Assembly (NCBI GenBank): GCA_032158125.1
Contig: JASKOT010000014.1
Coordinates: 186,001-250,000 of the forward strand
DNA: 64,000 bases
Reading direction: 5' to 3'
Source of the DNA: Papiliotrema nemorosa
Taxonomy: Eukaryota; Basidiomycota; Tremellomycetes; Tremellales; Rhynchogastremaceae
The notes beneath the pieces were generated by a model. The model was given only the letters and a program-made list of their open reading frames with translations, was not told where the DNA came from and made no database searches. Shown piece by piece: positions 1 through 10,768 of the stretch. Positions within the stretch are counted from its first letter, which is position 1. Each line of letters opens with the position of its first letter. Both the position numbers and the translations under genes were made by a program.

Positions 1-1063
1 CCGTGTCCACCTTCTCTCCCTCTTCCTGCAATTCGCGATACTCCCGTCGCTCAGCCACTATCCTCTCTTCCCAGGTCTTGACACTCTCGCCGGGAGTTGC
101 GCCTTGTGCCATAGCATTGATATTGTAGTCCTCTTCTTCTGAATCGTATGCCTCGGCCTCGGTGAAACTGGTGGATGTCGGCCTCGTCGATGAGCTGCCC
201 ATACCTGACGAGCTACTGCTCCTATCGGGCGACATGACCCTTTCACTCGTTCCATAATCCGACTCTGATGGCGCATAATCGATTCTCAGCCTCTCTTCGA
301 GTACCCGTAGACCAGCAAGTACCTCCAGAGCACATCTTCGTAGGTCCGCCTGGGGATCTTCCTTTGTGCCGTCGTCACTCAGCTTGCTCCTCTCGCGGTG
401 CGTATAACTGACAGCTCTTGGCATTCCACTGGAAGGCCTTGACGGGGTCGAAAACCCTTGTCGATGTCGAGCCTTGATCGAGGCGGGTGGTGGGCCAGAG
501 ACTCTCCTAGTTCCAGTTTGAGCCACTACCGACAGTGCTAAATCTCTGACCCTCCGTATCGTCTTGGCGGTGTCGACCAAAATACCACCCGTTCCTCGTG
601 AGCGTCCACTTCCAGAAGGAGTCATAGGTGACTCTGGGAAATTTGCCATCGAGGGGGAGATGACCATCGACATGGAGCTTGACATTCCCATCCCCCACCA
701 ATTCCTAACTCTCGCTATGATCGCCCGAATTTCCCTCCTTGCCACGACCACATCCACTCGGGGCATCTCAACATCTTTCCAAGGTCTTCTTATCCGACTC
801 GAGCTCGATACTGGAGGGGTATTCTCTTCATCCCCTTCTGTCTCTGACACCGATCCCAGACCATGGAGACCCACCCCAACCCCCGGTTTGTGTTCCACTA
901 AACCTGCTCGCGCGAAATGAAGTTGAAGATCTTTGATGGATCCTAGAAGTTGAACGGATTCTCGTTTGGCGGCTGAACGGGAAATGTGGCGGTACTTGGG
1001 GTTCTGAAGTGGAGCAAGTGGAGGGAGGGGCGAGGTGGATCGAGCGGTGTCTGATGGATCCAT
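1..1063 (-). CDS. Unrecognised protein, 3' part cut by window edge
   Basis: An uninterrupted frame runs from an ATG at 1063 leftward off the window: 354 codons with no stop and no intron needed. I do not recognise the family. What can be seen is a Ser/Arg/Pro-rich, probably largely disordered protein with an N-terminal segment around residues 35-60, a more hydrophobic helical stretch near residues 105-125 (VVVARREIRAIIARV), another predicted helix around 165-180, a long Ser/Thr-rich acidic stretch, and a charged helical stretch (WEERIVAERREYRELQEEGE) close to the edge. It is divergent from the TFIP11-like gene with about 325 bp between start codons. Sustained open frame over 1 kb and normal codon use support a real gene; function is unknown. 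Confidence 0.7.
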   Translation of the reverse strand, partial: MDPSDTARSTSPLPPLAPLQNPKYRHISRSAAKRESVQLLGSIKDLQLHFARAGLVEHKPGVGVGLHGLGSVSETEGDEENTPPVSSSSRIRRPWKDVEMPRVDVVVARREIRAIIARVRNWWGMGMSSSMSMVISPSMANFPESPMTPSGSGRSRGTGGILVDTAKTIRRVRDLALSVVAQTGTRRVSGPPPASIKARHRQGFSTPSRPSSGMPRAVSYTHRERSKLSDDGTKEDPQADLRRCALEVLAGLRVLEERLRIDYAPSESDYGTSERVMSPDRSSSSSGMGSSSTRPTSTSFTEAEAYDSEEEDYNINAMAQGATPGESVKTWEERIVAERREYRELQEEGEKVDT

Positions 1064-1387
1064 GATGTTTGTCGTCTGAAATCGGGCGCAAGGGGAGCTG
1101 CAGCACTGGGATATTGATCGTGGTCTGTCTTGCAGGCTGTTGAAATGAGTTTGTTGTCAGATGAGCAAAGTGTGAGATGTTGTCCGTGCTGGACGTCTTC
1201 ATGTCCGGATGGGTCTCTGTTTTGACTTTTCCCCTTTGAAACGCGTCCAGAGCGCAAAAGTAGGCGCGTGAATATCACCTGTACCCGATAGGCATGCTTG
1301 ATTTTATCGCCACCCAACTCCTTGAATCTCAATGACCATACTGGTCCACAGGTTACAGGGTTACTTGTGTCACCATTTACCGCCAGC
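1064..1387. other. Divergent intergenic/promoter region
   Basis: This 324-bp gap lies between two divergent start codons (1063 minus, 1388 plus). A minus-strand reading frame crosses it (943-1728) but it is only the antisense of the TFIP11-like first exon plus leader. A non-ATG upstream frame in phase with the plus gene exists from 1298, but the conserved-looking N-terminus begins at the ATG at 1388. I see no strong TATA or repeat. Confidence 0.4.
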
Positions 1388-4300
1388 ATGGCTCGCAGAA
1401 AGTCCGGATTCATGTCTGATGGTTCGGACTCTGGCGATTCGGAACTAGAAGGCTCGGATGGAGGATATAACTCGCAAGAAGATGGGGATTCTCGAGCTGA
1501 GCGAGCACTGTTCGAATACAATGGGAACAAGCGACGGCGCATGGCGGGTGGTAGGAGTAAAGAGTCTGCGTGGGAAGGGATATTTGGTGAGGATGATGAA
1601 GATTCGGGACGGGGTGCAAGGGGTCTGGGATCTAGACGTGGTGGACGAGGGGGGAGGAGCGCCGTTGGTGCCAGGAGTGATGTGACAAAGTGAGCTCCTT
1701 TCCCATTTACACACGGCAGAGCTAACAACGCAGAGCGCCGACTTTCGTTACAAAAGCTTCGTCTAGCTCAAACATCCTGGATAAAGAGCCGATGGCCATT
1801 GAGGAGGCTCCCGAGGACGATGATGATGACGATGATGTTGACGATGACAGCGAGGGCAGTGATGATGATTCCACTACTACCGTTGCGTCACCTCGTATAC
1901 GGGACGAGGAGGAACAAGATGGAGGTTCCGGAACACCTCATGTTGGTCTCGGAGGAAGGGGCTTTCGTCCGGGGGACAGCCTTTCTACCAACACGCCCGA
2001 ACCGCCTGCGAAGGATGAACCTGGACCTTCTCGGAAAAAGGGAGGTCGATTGGGTATAGGTGCTCGTCCCTCCGCTGCATCGTCTTCCCGAACTGGACTC
2101 GGTGCTCGTGATCTTGATGCCGATCAGAACACCGCCTCGACATCCGCTACACCTGAACCCGAGAGACAAAGGTCCGCCTTTCAAGGTCGTGCTCCTGAAC
2201 CCATCGCCGCACCCCGTTTCGCTCGTCCAGCAGCGCTTACCGCTCAGGACGCGGCACATCTGAATTCCGTCTCCAACTCGTTCGGGGCGAAATTCTTGAA
2301 GAACTTTGGTTGGAACGCGGGTGAAGGTCTGGGTAAAGACAAAGATGGGAGAGCGGTACCTATCGCTGTTGGGAAGCACATGAAGGGGCAAGGTATAGCG
2401 AGTGGGATCAGGACGGAGGATTCCAAGAGGGAAGCCAGGAGGAGAGGGGAGATTGTCAGTGATAGTGAGGACGAGAAGCCGAAGAGGAGAGGGACAGGAC
2501 CGAAAAAGGGCAAAGAGGGAAAGAGACCAGAGGCAGATACGAGTTGGAAGAGGCAGAAAAAGGTCAAGGTCAAAGTGGAACACAAGACGTACGAGCAGCT
2601 ATTGGCTGAAGCCGGGGAACAAGGCAGTGGTATTGGGCTGGTGTTGGATGCTCGAGGTGGAGAGGTGAGTTGTCAGAACTGCCAATACTAGGACTGACGG
2701 CAGCTTCGCGAGGTCGAATCGCTGTCTGCGCTTGATCTTTCCGGCTGGACACCCACGGGAGATAATGCTCAGCTTCCTGAGTTGCGGCACAATTTGCGTC
2801 TAGTCGTCGATGTGACGAAAGGAGACGTTGAAGCACTGGTCAAGGAGGGTAGATCGGTCAATGAAAAGAAACGCTGGGCGACGAGGGAGGAGCAGGTGGC
2901 GAGGGCTAAACTTGAAGATGGAGCCAGACGTGAGCTGCCTCTTTTGAATCGTCGTCAAACAGCTTACATGGCAGGTATCGCTCGCTTGGAGAAGATTCAA
3001 ACCCACATTGCAGAGATCTCGTCTCTTGCAGCCGCACAAGCGCAACAGTCTTCTCCTTCATTGCTGCCACTCGCTACAGCATTCGATGCTCTTCTGCAGG
3101 GCTTCAAGGAAGAATACTCCAAGCTGGATCTTGACGATGTGGTGGTCGGTGCAATCGGTCACGTTGTGAGTTGACCAGATCGCTGTTGAGATCTGACTGA
3201 TGGTTAGATGCGGACTGCGTTTGCGGAATGGCAGCCGTTTGATATATCATCAGACGTGTTGCTATCCAATTTGAAATCTTGGAGACATGCGTACCGTCTA
3301 CCGGGCAACGACGCCGAAGTCAGCCGGGATCAAGGGCGAGGCATGACAGCTTGGGAGAGTTTATTGTCTGCTTTGTGGCTGCCAAAGGTCCGGGCCTCGA
3401 TCAAGTGGGTTTTGTTCCCAATCACAGGATGCAATGCTGATGTACAGCAACGAGTGGTCTCCTACTTCTCCCCGACCGGCCGTTCACTTGCTCGAATCTT
3501 GGGATCCCGTACTGCCTGCTTATATCCGCGATAATATTCTGGATCAGCTCATCTTGCCGAAAGTCAAACAAGCCATCGAGGAATGGGATGGTCGACCTTC
3601 CAAGTCTGGCAAGACGAGGTCTTTGTCTGGTATTGTCTTTCCATGGCTTCCTCTGCTTGGACACCGGATGGAAGATATCCTCGATGGGTCCAAACGTCGC
3701 ATTCGGTCCGTCATGCGCAAATGGGTCGTACGCGATGGCGTACCCGAAGAGCTCTCACGCTGGAGGAAAGATGTAAGTTTGCCGGTGCATTGTCGGACAG
3801 GGCTGACGGCCAGATCTTCACAAGCAAAGAATGGGACGAGCTCATGCTGCGCAATGTCGTACCCAAACTCGGTATATCACTCCGGGACGATTTCTCTATC
3901 AACCCCAGAAAACAAGACATGGTCCCACTGGAAGAATGGGTCTTGCCATGGAACAAGCTTATCCGATCTTCGGTCTTTTCCCAATTGCTCGAAGTCAATT
4001 TTTTCCCCAAATGGCTTGATATCTTGTACATTTGGCTCGTTCAACCGAATTTCAAGGCTGATGAAGTGGCCAATTGGTGAGCTTCTCATTCTTCGTCTTT
4101 GGGGCGAGAGCTGACGGTCAGGTTCACATGGTGGAAGAGCCGTTTCCCCGAAAATGTCCTTTCGATGCCTGGTGTCTCGCACGGGTTTACATCAGGTCTG
4201 GAACTCATGCAAGAAGCCATGCAGTTGGGCTCGGAAGCGCCTACCAAGCTTCGCAAAGCAGTCTACAATCCACCTAAACACTCCACTTCATCTTCCGCCT

Positions 4301-4593
4301 CAAAGGCAAAATCCAAAACTACCCCAGTGGTACGGCGCGAACAACCCGAATCGACCGATATCACCTTCAGATCGTTGGCAGAAGACATTGCGGCGGAGAA
4401 CGACCTGGTCTTCTTCCCTATCGGGAGATCGCACGACGTTACGGGTAAACCGTTGTTCCGCGTGTCGAAGAATGCGGATGGACGGGGAGGGGTCTTGGTG
4501 TATGTGGGCGAGGATGCCGTGTTTGCGCAAGGGGAAGATGGGCAATTCAAGGCCATCTCGTTGGAGGGAATGGTGCAGCGAGCTCTGGCTTAA
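1388..4593 (+). CDS. TFIP11/Ntr1-like G-patch splicing factor
   Basis: Exons 1388-1689, 1734-2664, 2704-3165, 3208-3404, 3448-3772, 3814-4076 and 4122-4593 give 983 aa. The N-terminus is acidic and low-complexity (a run of Asp near residues 125-135). A G-patch lies around residues 283-328 (FGWNAGEGLGKDKDGR). The remaining two thirds match the GCFC/TFIP11 C-terminal domain, with hallmark aromatic motifs such as WDP, FPWLP and FTWWKSRFP. Family knowledge: TFIP11 (yeast Ntr1/Spp382) recruits and activates the Prp43 helicase through its G-patch to take apart spent intron-lariat spliceosomes. That suits a genome with this many introns. All six introns are 38-45 nt with GT-AG ends. The start at 1388 is the first ATG of the conserved frame. 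Confidence 0.9.
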
Positions 4594-4683
4594 TATGTCT
4601 TGCTGTGACAGCTATTACATGCATTTTATAAAAGCGATCTATTCGGCCAGGACCACTGGAATCATTTTCCTCTACGTCGCTGA

Positions 4684-6785
4684 TCACACGACTACCGGAG
4701 CGGGCTTTGTTTCTCCCGCCTGGCTCTGCCTCGACATGGCTTTGTGCAGCTCGCTGCCTTCTGCTGCCCTACCTGCTCGGAAGAACACCAAGAAGATGAT
4801 CAAGTTGAACAAACACCATCCGAATTGGAACCAGAACGAAGCCTGAACATTCGAGTAATTGACAAAAGTTCCTTCGTGTAGAGTCAACAGACCCGCTTGT
4901 ACCGAGAGACCGATGACGGCTCCGACTTGAAGGGAGACTTGCAGCATGGCACCTGCGACTCCGGACATGGCTGGAGGTACAGACGTCATGATGGTGATGT
5001 TTGTACCGAGGAAGGAGGCCATAGCAGCGCCTGAACCGATAATCTGGGTGTCAGTTCCGAACACGTCTCAATGGCATGTAACTGACAAAGCCGGGGAAAT
5101 ACCATCGCCAGTATTGGTTGTTGTGGATTTCACCGTCCGAGTAGATGAACAAGAGGTAGGCGGCCGCTCCGACCAACATACCAAAGGCGATAGGCAATCG
5201 AGGTGAGCCCAGCTTCTGGAGGAGGGGTCTTGCCGTCAGCCACATAACACGTTGCATAGAAAGGAGCTCACGGGATGACCATGGCAGTGGCGAGAGCTGC
5301 AAGACCTTGAGGAAGCATTCTGAGCGCGGCGATGATTGGCTTCTCGCCAAAGACGGCCAAGAATCGTTCTACCAGAGGAAGTTGGGACACGGCCCACCAA
5401 GGGTAGATACCTAGCGCGAACTAAAGGTGAGCGCACGCCCCAACCAAGAATGTAATTGACTCACGACGATTAGCAGAGTCACGTTGGGGATCCTCCAGAA
5501 TGAAGGGGGAATCAACGCATAGCCTTCCGGCAGCTTGGCCTCCCAGATGAAGAAGGCGATGAAAATTGGCCAGGAGAGCAAGAAGGGGACAAGAAACTTG
5601 GCCGTCTTGAACCCGTACGATGCGCCAAGGGTGAGACCGAGGATGAGGAGAATGATCGAGATGAGCATCATGAAACACCCGACAAGATCGAGTCGCTTGA
5701 ACTTTTCTCGTGGAGTGACGCTATCGGCTTGATGGCCTTTTGTCTTGGGGACGAGGGCGAAAGCGGCGAAAGAAAAGGGGACGATCACAATGGTGATCAT
5801 CCGGAAGAACTGCAAGTCAGCATGACAGTAATTAAAGGAAGTGGCGCGGTGACTTGCCCATCGCCATGCGGCTTGTTGGCCTCCTGCAGTGATGAAGCCG
5901 AAGAAACCAGCAATGATGAGACCAGTGACATTGGCCAGTGCGCCACTGAGACCGAACAAGGTTAAGGCGACTTGCAACTCTGCAGGCTCAAAGATGGCAA
6001 GAATCAATCGGAACGCCGAGGGGATCTACGGTCAGCCATAATCTCTATGTTGGTGGGGTCGCTCACGGTTGCTGCACCAAATATACCGGAGATGGCTCGG
6101 AAAATAAAGTAAGAATATTTCTCTGGTAGGAAGGAAATGATGAGGTTTGTGATCCCCAGCCCTGGCCGTCAGTTCTGAGCGCGCGAAGGGCAGAGGTCAA
6201 CTAACCAAAGAAACCGTAGGCGAAGACTGGCTTGGCGGAGTACAGATCAGACACCCGGCCCCAGAGGAGGAGGAAAGCAGCAAAGGTGACCGAGTAAGCG
6301 GTCTGCCGTGAGCTGGAATCCAACCTGAAGAACATGCCAACTCACAATGATCCAGGAAGACGACTCGTATTTAATGTCCAGATCATTCAACATGGCATCG
6401 GTGAAGATGAACTACCGTAAGCAACGCTCCTCGCCTTAGGTCTACTCACTAGACCCGAGTACGAGGCGATATCCAGGTACTGTGCGACGGAGAATATAAA
6501 GAGTAAAAACCATTTTCGACCTTGACTCAACTTGATTTCGGCTCCTGCTGGACCGTCCTCCTTGGCGGCATTCTCGGCGATACCTCTTGTGGGTTCCTCC
6601 TCGGATCGAACCCAGTCTCGCTCCGCCTTGTGTAGCGCCGACTCGTGGGTGTTGCCATTGTTGAGGTCCACGGCGGTGTGGGAAGGAGAAGGAGGGGTAG
6701 TCGACTCGTTCATCGTTTCAGAACGGGAGAACGTGGTCGACTCGTACCCGGCGGGAGTGGTCGTGTTGATTGTGTTGTGGCTCAT
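4684..6785 (-). CDS. MFS drug:H+ antiporter, DHA2-like (14 TM)
   Basis: Nine exons (6450-6785, 6346-6411, 6206-6302, 6067-6161, 5858-6025, 5465-5809, 5272-5420, 5087-5228, 4684-5043) encode 585 aa. After a roughly 85-residue hydrophilic Ser/Thr-rich N-tail come many hydrophobic helices. The A-motif-like segment between TM2 and TM3 is LLLWGRVSDLYSAKP, and the spacing suits the 14-TM DHA2 group of major-facilitator transporters. Family members export drugs, polyamines or siderophores across the plasma membrane; the substrate here cannot be read. The intron at 5810-5857 needs a GC donor (gcaagt): the nearby GT alternative breaks the frame. Intron 5229-5271 uses an AAG acceptor. The gene converges on the TFIP11-like gene with 90 bp between stop codons. 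Confidence 0.88.
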
Positions 6786-7720
6786 GTTAGAGAGCTTGAG
6801 CGATAAAGGGATGCAGAAGACTTGTAAGTTGAGGTTTAGTGGTGAGATGAACAAGAAAAGAGGAAGAGAAGGGGTTAAAGGAGCTTGTTATATAGTCTTG
6901 AGAAGCGTCTGACGCTTGCGAAAGTGGTGTTTGGGATGAGTCAGTCACCTCTCGACAGAAGTCTCGTATGGGCCATCGGGGATCAGTCCTGAGACCACCC
7001 CCGACACCCAGTTTAATCAGATCCATCCCCGTCCTTTCAGCTTGCCTCCACTCTCGGGACACGGCCATGCACAATGGCCGAATCATGCTTGATCATCTCT
7101 AGCAGCATATAAAAGAGTAGCGAGTCGAGTGGGGTGATATGGGAATCAGAGTAGGCCCAAGTGGAGTGTCGTCTTCGGGCATTCGGCTATCGTGGCCAGT
7201 GGGATGAGTCATCAAGAACTGTGAATCGTCGGAATAGTCGTCAATCCGTGTCGCGATCTATACTACCTGGTAATGCACCCAGACCAGACAGAGGACAGTA
7301 CTCTACTCTGCGGAGAAGTCGACGTTGGGCATGCGATATGCGTGAGATTGCCTCCGAGATGGGAACCCAGGCCGGACTCCTCGCGCTGACACCGTCATAG
7401 GTGGAAAAGGCCTCGGAAGATACAGTATTCTCTTTCCTCTTGGGCCTCAAATGAGGTACAGTGAGACGGTAACCGATGGCGGCATTCTCATTGAAAACAT
7501 CGAATCAATGCATGAACACCAAAATCATACGAGTAGCGCCGCAGGCCTAGCCGTGCTGAACCATCGGCCAATCGGCCAATTGCCCGTTTTTGCCCAGCGT
7601 TCAACGTAGATTGCCCGCTACTTCGACAACCCCTTTCGCCCAACCGCTTCCCGCTTTTCATCTTGAATATCATACCTTTCTCTAACACTCATTCTTCTCC
7701 CTTCGTTGTGATCGCTGGCG
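6786..7720. other. Intergenic region between divergent MFS and RidA genes
   Basis: This 935-bp gap separates two divergent start codons. Besides the TATA-like element near 6890 there is a second TATA-like string (tataaaag) near 7108. Short reading frames on both strands lack splice-consistent structure and family signals. I see no RNA gene or repeat. Confidence 0.4.
6887..6896 (-). promoter_or_regulatory. TATA-like element upstream of MFS gene
   Basis: Read on the minus strand this is ACTATATAAC, about 105 bp upstream of the MFS start at 6785. The distance is suitable for a TATA box of an inducible gene. The assignment is by position and sequence only. Confidence 0.4.
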
Positions 7721-8262
7721 ATGCCAAAGGAGATTGTGCTCACTGATAAGGCCCCCGCGCCATTGCCTGGGATCGTGAGAGCTCGGCCCTAGCCCGTATA
7801 AGATCATACTGACACACAGTACTCCCAAGGAGTCCGAGCTGGGAATATGTTCTACACGAGTGGAGGAGTGGGTATGACTCCAGAAGGACAGATGGTCGAG
7901 GGTACCGTGAGTCTCCGACTGGCATTGATGATGGAGTTCATGTTGACACGTCCAGATTCAAGACAGAACTCGACAAATCATCCAGAACCTCGAGGCTATC
8001 TTGAAAGAAGCTGGTCTCAGCCTGGGTCACGTTGTCAAAGCCAATGTGTTCCTCTCCAACCTCTCGCAAGATTTCAGCTCTTTCAACGAGGTACGTGGAC
8101 TCCCATCTGTCTCACTTTCTACACCGCGTCTACCCCCGCTGATGATAGGTCTGGAAAGAGATGATGCCTGAGCCCAAACCCGCTCGAACCTGTATCGGAG
8201 TCAAGGAGCTTCCAGCAGGAGGAACGGATGTGGAAATTGAGTTTGTGGCTTATGACGGGTAA
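7721..8262 (+). CDS. RidA/YjgF family enamine/imine deaminase
   Basis: Four exons (7721-7774, 7820-7906, 7956-8090, 8149-8262) encode 129 aa, the standard length for the family. RidA proteins (yeast Hmf1/Mmf1) hydrolyse reactive 2-aminoacrylate and other enamines/imines released by PLP enzymes, giving keto acids and ammonia. Family signatures are visible: YSQGVRAGNMFYTSGG near the N-terminus, NLEAILKEAG, VVKANVFLSNL, and the C-terminal P-x-R-T-C-I-G-V-K-E-L-P block, whose Arg (near residue 105) is the substrate-carboxylate ligand in characterised members. No obvious mitochondrial presequence is present, so a cytosolic (Hmf1-like) form is more likely. It converges on the HIUase gene, with 129 bp between stop codons. 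Confidence 0.95.
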
Positions 8263-8391
8263 TCAAGGCTAGAGTTTGGTTCGAACGGAAGAGCATATAC
8301 AACTTTTGATGCATTGGCAATGTTGATTCATGAAGATGTATCCCCTGAGCTTAAAACACTTTCCCAGCCATCCGTCTTCCACGTGCTAGCG

Positions 8392-8891
8392 CTAGCTTCC
8401 GCGGTATGTGGTGTATGAAAAGGGACTGACAAGCAGGGGGATGTGGTAATGCTGCGAGGGGTCTGTATAGTTGAACACGATCTAAAGTCACTACAGCACT
8501 GATTGCTCCGACTGAGAGCTCACCTCGACGTAGGGGTGAAAGTGGGCAGTGTTGGACGCCGCAAAGTATGGTCCCGTCTTGAAGACCATCTTGTACACTC
8601 CGGGAGATAAGCGGAAATCGGGCGCGAGGAGGGTCGAGCATCGTCCGTCTTTGTCCGTTTCGCTATACGTTAGACACGAGTTCATCGAGTGAGGTGACGT
8701 ACCCCTGAGCCAGGGCTTGAGGCAGTTCCAACAATGTCTGCCCGTCTGGGGGTGTATCGTCTAGAGCCAAACATTCCAGAGTGACCGCGACGCCCGCCGC
8801 AGGTTTACCTATCGAAGCGTCGAGCACTACCCATTAGCATCAAATGCACCATCGTGCACCCACCATGGCAGGTGATGGGGGACTTGGACAT
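8392..8891 (-). CDS. 5-hydroxyisourate hydrolase (transthyretin-like)
   Basis: Exons 8864-8891, 8703-8826, 8524-8662 and 8392-8481 encode 126 aa. The enzyme opens 5-hydroxyisourate, the product of urate oxidase, to OHCU in the urate-to-allantoin pathway. Family landmarks are all present: ITCHVLD with the N-terminal catalytic His (residue 9), DGRC with the catalytic Arg, HFHPYVEI, HYHIPLLVSPFSYTTY, and the invariant C-terminal YRGS. There is no C-terminal or N-terminal peroxisomal signal I can recognise beyond this. The second exon boundary splits codon 10. The gene is divergent from the RING gene and shares its short promoter. Confidence 0.95.
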
Positions 8892-8998
8892 GGTGGACGT
8901 GAAGAATGCTGTCGATCTCGAAGGGGGGAGATAGCCAATCTGAACTAAGTTGTGCCGCTTACCCCGGATCTTCTTGGCCTTTACCCCACAGTTCGGTC
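8892..8998. promoter_or_regulatory. 107-bp shared promoter, HIUase/RING genes
   Basis: The start codons at 8891 (minus) and 8999 (plus) leave only 107 bp for both promoters. An in-frame upstream ATG at 8906 would extend the RING protein by 31 residues but would leave only 14 bp between coding regions, so I prefer 8999. No clear TATA element is seen. Confidence 0.4.
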
Positions 8999-10455
8999 AT
9001 GTCCACCTCGGTCACCCCCCCATCGGCCATCTCGTTGCTCCACCATTCCGACTTTCTGCAGTGTGCATCATCCAAGTCGACGTCGAGCAGGTCATCGTCG
9101 CTCGTTCTATGGCGAGGTATGGCAGAACCAGCATCGCCTATCAAGTCTAATAGGCGAGTTAGAATGGCTGCGAGTGAGTCGACGCGGCAGATCTCCTTGT
9201 CAGAAGGATCACTGGACTGACGTACAGGTCAAGGTGACGATGTGACAGTAGTGGACGATGCTGCGCAACAGACAGCGTCCAAGGGCACAAAGAGGAACTC
9301 TACAAGAGTTATAAGAACGTTTGAAGAGGTCCAAGTGCTCAAGCATATCGTCGGAGAAGAGTGGTATGAGGAACTAGAGTGCGGAATGTGCGTCTTCCCT
9401 TCCGCCCGAGTGTGTCGGTCATGGCTGACAGTGTGGCAGATGTTCAGGCATATTGTTAGCTCTCCGCAGCCCCCCCCATTCTATAGCTGACCATTCAGAG
9501 GTGCCACGCAGGTACTAGTCCCTTGCGGGTAAGCTTGTAGCCAGCTCCTCACCTAGATTGCGGCTAACAAGTTAGTCACTCTTTCTGTGGCCCCTGCGCT
9601 TGGCAATGGATCATAGTCAACAAGGTGAGCTCTGTGATTTCTACTTGTAGCAGGGCTTGACTCACATCCAGAACATCACGTGTCCACATTGTAGAGCTCA
9701 GGTCATACCTGAGACCCCCCTTGTGCCAAACATTATAGTAGACCAGATTGTCGATAGGAAGTTGAAGGGTCTGCCTGACGGAGTACAAAAGACGGATCTT
9801 TTAGCTGAGAGTAAAGCCAAGGCAGAGTGAGTCGTCCTCAACAAGCTCTTGCTGCATGACTCTTCTTGACTAAAGATTACTAACGTACAGAGCGTGGGGG
9901 GTATTACAGGCCGGAATGATGCGATCAAAACCCAAGCGCCGGACAAAAGGGTTTGAAGAATGGTTTGGCCTGTTCGACTCTGCTCCTGCCCCTCCCTCCG
10001 CCACAGAGCCCAGTTCACAAGGACACCGACGTCGAGCTTCAAGGCATATAGAGCTGGGTAGTCCCATAGGCGGAGAGCGTCAATTGCTGGCGGAAGGAGG
10101 TATGACGCTGAGCGCTATTAGGCGGATGGAGGCGGAACAGGCGGCGATTTTCAGGCGGGTAGGGATGAACATGGGAATGGAGACTACCACGTCGCCAGAG
10201 GATATCGCGCCGAGAACGGTACTGGATAGACAAGTCCAGACGGCGCATCGTGTTCAGCTCGTCAACTCCCCGACGCCATCCCCACCGGTTCAATCGCCGA
10301 CTCGACGACCGCAGTATCAACGAGCAAATACCACACCACACGGTAGACCAACCCCGTTGAGATCTCAAGCGCTAGTCGCGAGGCAATCGAGGTATCGGGC
10401 AGGAGGGACAAGGGATGACGCGCTGGTCGTGTCGTCCGATAGTGAGAGTGATTAG
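8999..10455 (+). CDS. C3HC4 RING-finger protein (CHFR/RNF8-like RING)
   Basis: Seven exons (8999-9173, 9228-9387, 9440-9454, 9499-9528, 9576-9624, 9672-9826, 9891-10455) encode 382 aa. After a Ser-rich N-terminus, the RING sits near residues 108-150: CGIC, then PCGHSFCGPC, then CPHC, i.e. the C3HC4 zinc ligands. This predicts an E3 ubiquitin ligase. The C-terminal half is basic then disordered, ending in an acidic Ser/Asp tail (SDSESD). The RING is cut by four introns, so two exons are only 15 and 30 nt (9440-9454 and 9499-9528); both are needed to join the first Cys pair to the GHSF core in frame. The start is uncertain (8999 or 8906). Substrate and partners cannot be inferred. Confidence 0.85.
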
Positions 10456-10768
10456 GCGGAGGGAGGTGTCGACGACTTCCAACGTGTTGTTGTGCTTGAG
10501 CAAGTACTGTTTGTTATTGATGACCTTTCATGAGGTAGCCACGGAGAACGCCACGGGGAACGCAACTCTACTTGACATAATATGTGCATTGATGAATAGT
10601 CCATGATCGTTATGAAGTCCTCTGCAACGGTTTCCGCCTGCTTGCTCTTGGTTGACTAAGTTCGCCCTCGTCTCCGTATCGAGCCAAATTATAGTGTCCC
10701 TTCCACGTCGTCCGCTGAATCGTGAATAGTCCATTGCGCCTTGCCCTTCCGCCTGTCCGAGTCACCCA
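10456..10768. other. Convergent 3' intergenic region
   Basis: This 313-bp gap lies between the stop codons of the RING gene and GNA1. It contains only short frames without family resemblance. It presumably holds both 3' UTRs and terminators; no specific polyadenylation signal stands out. Confidence 0.3.

Noticed and set aside
1298..1387. Upstream extension of the TFIP11-like protein
   Set aside because: The extension begins with a non-ATG codon; the first ATG at 1388 opens the expected acidic N-terminus.
943..1728. 261-codon minus-strand frame
   Set aside because: It is antisense to the TFIP11-like first exon and in a different frame from the real minus-strand gene 1-1063; composition is Pro/Ser/Arg shadow.
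8906..8998. Alternative ATG for the RING gene at 8906
   Set aside because: It would leave 14 bp between divergent coding regions; possible but less likely than 8999.
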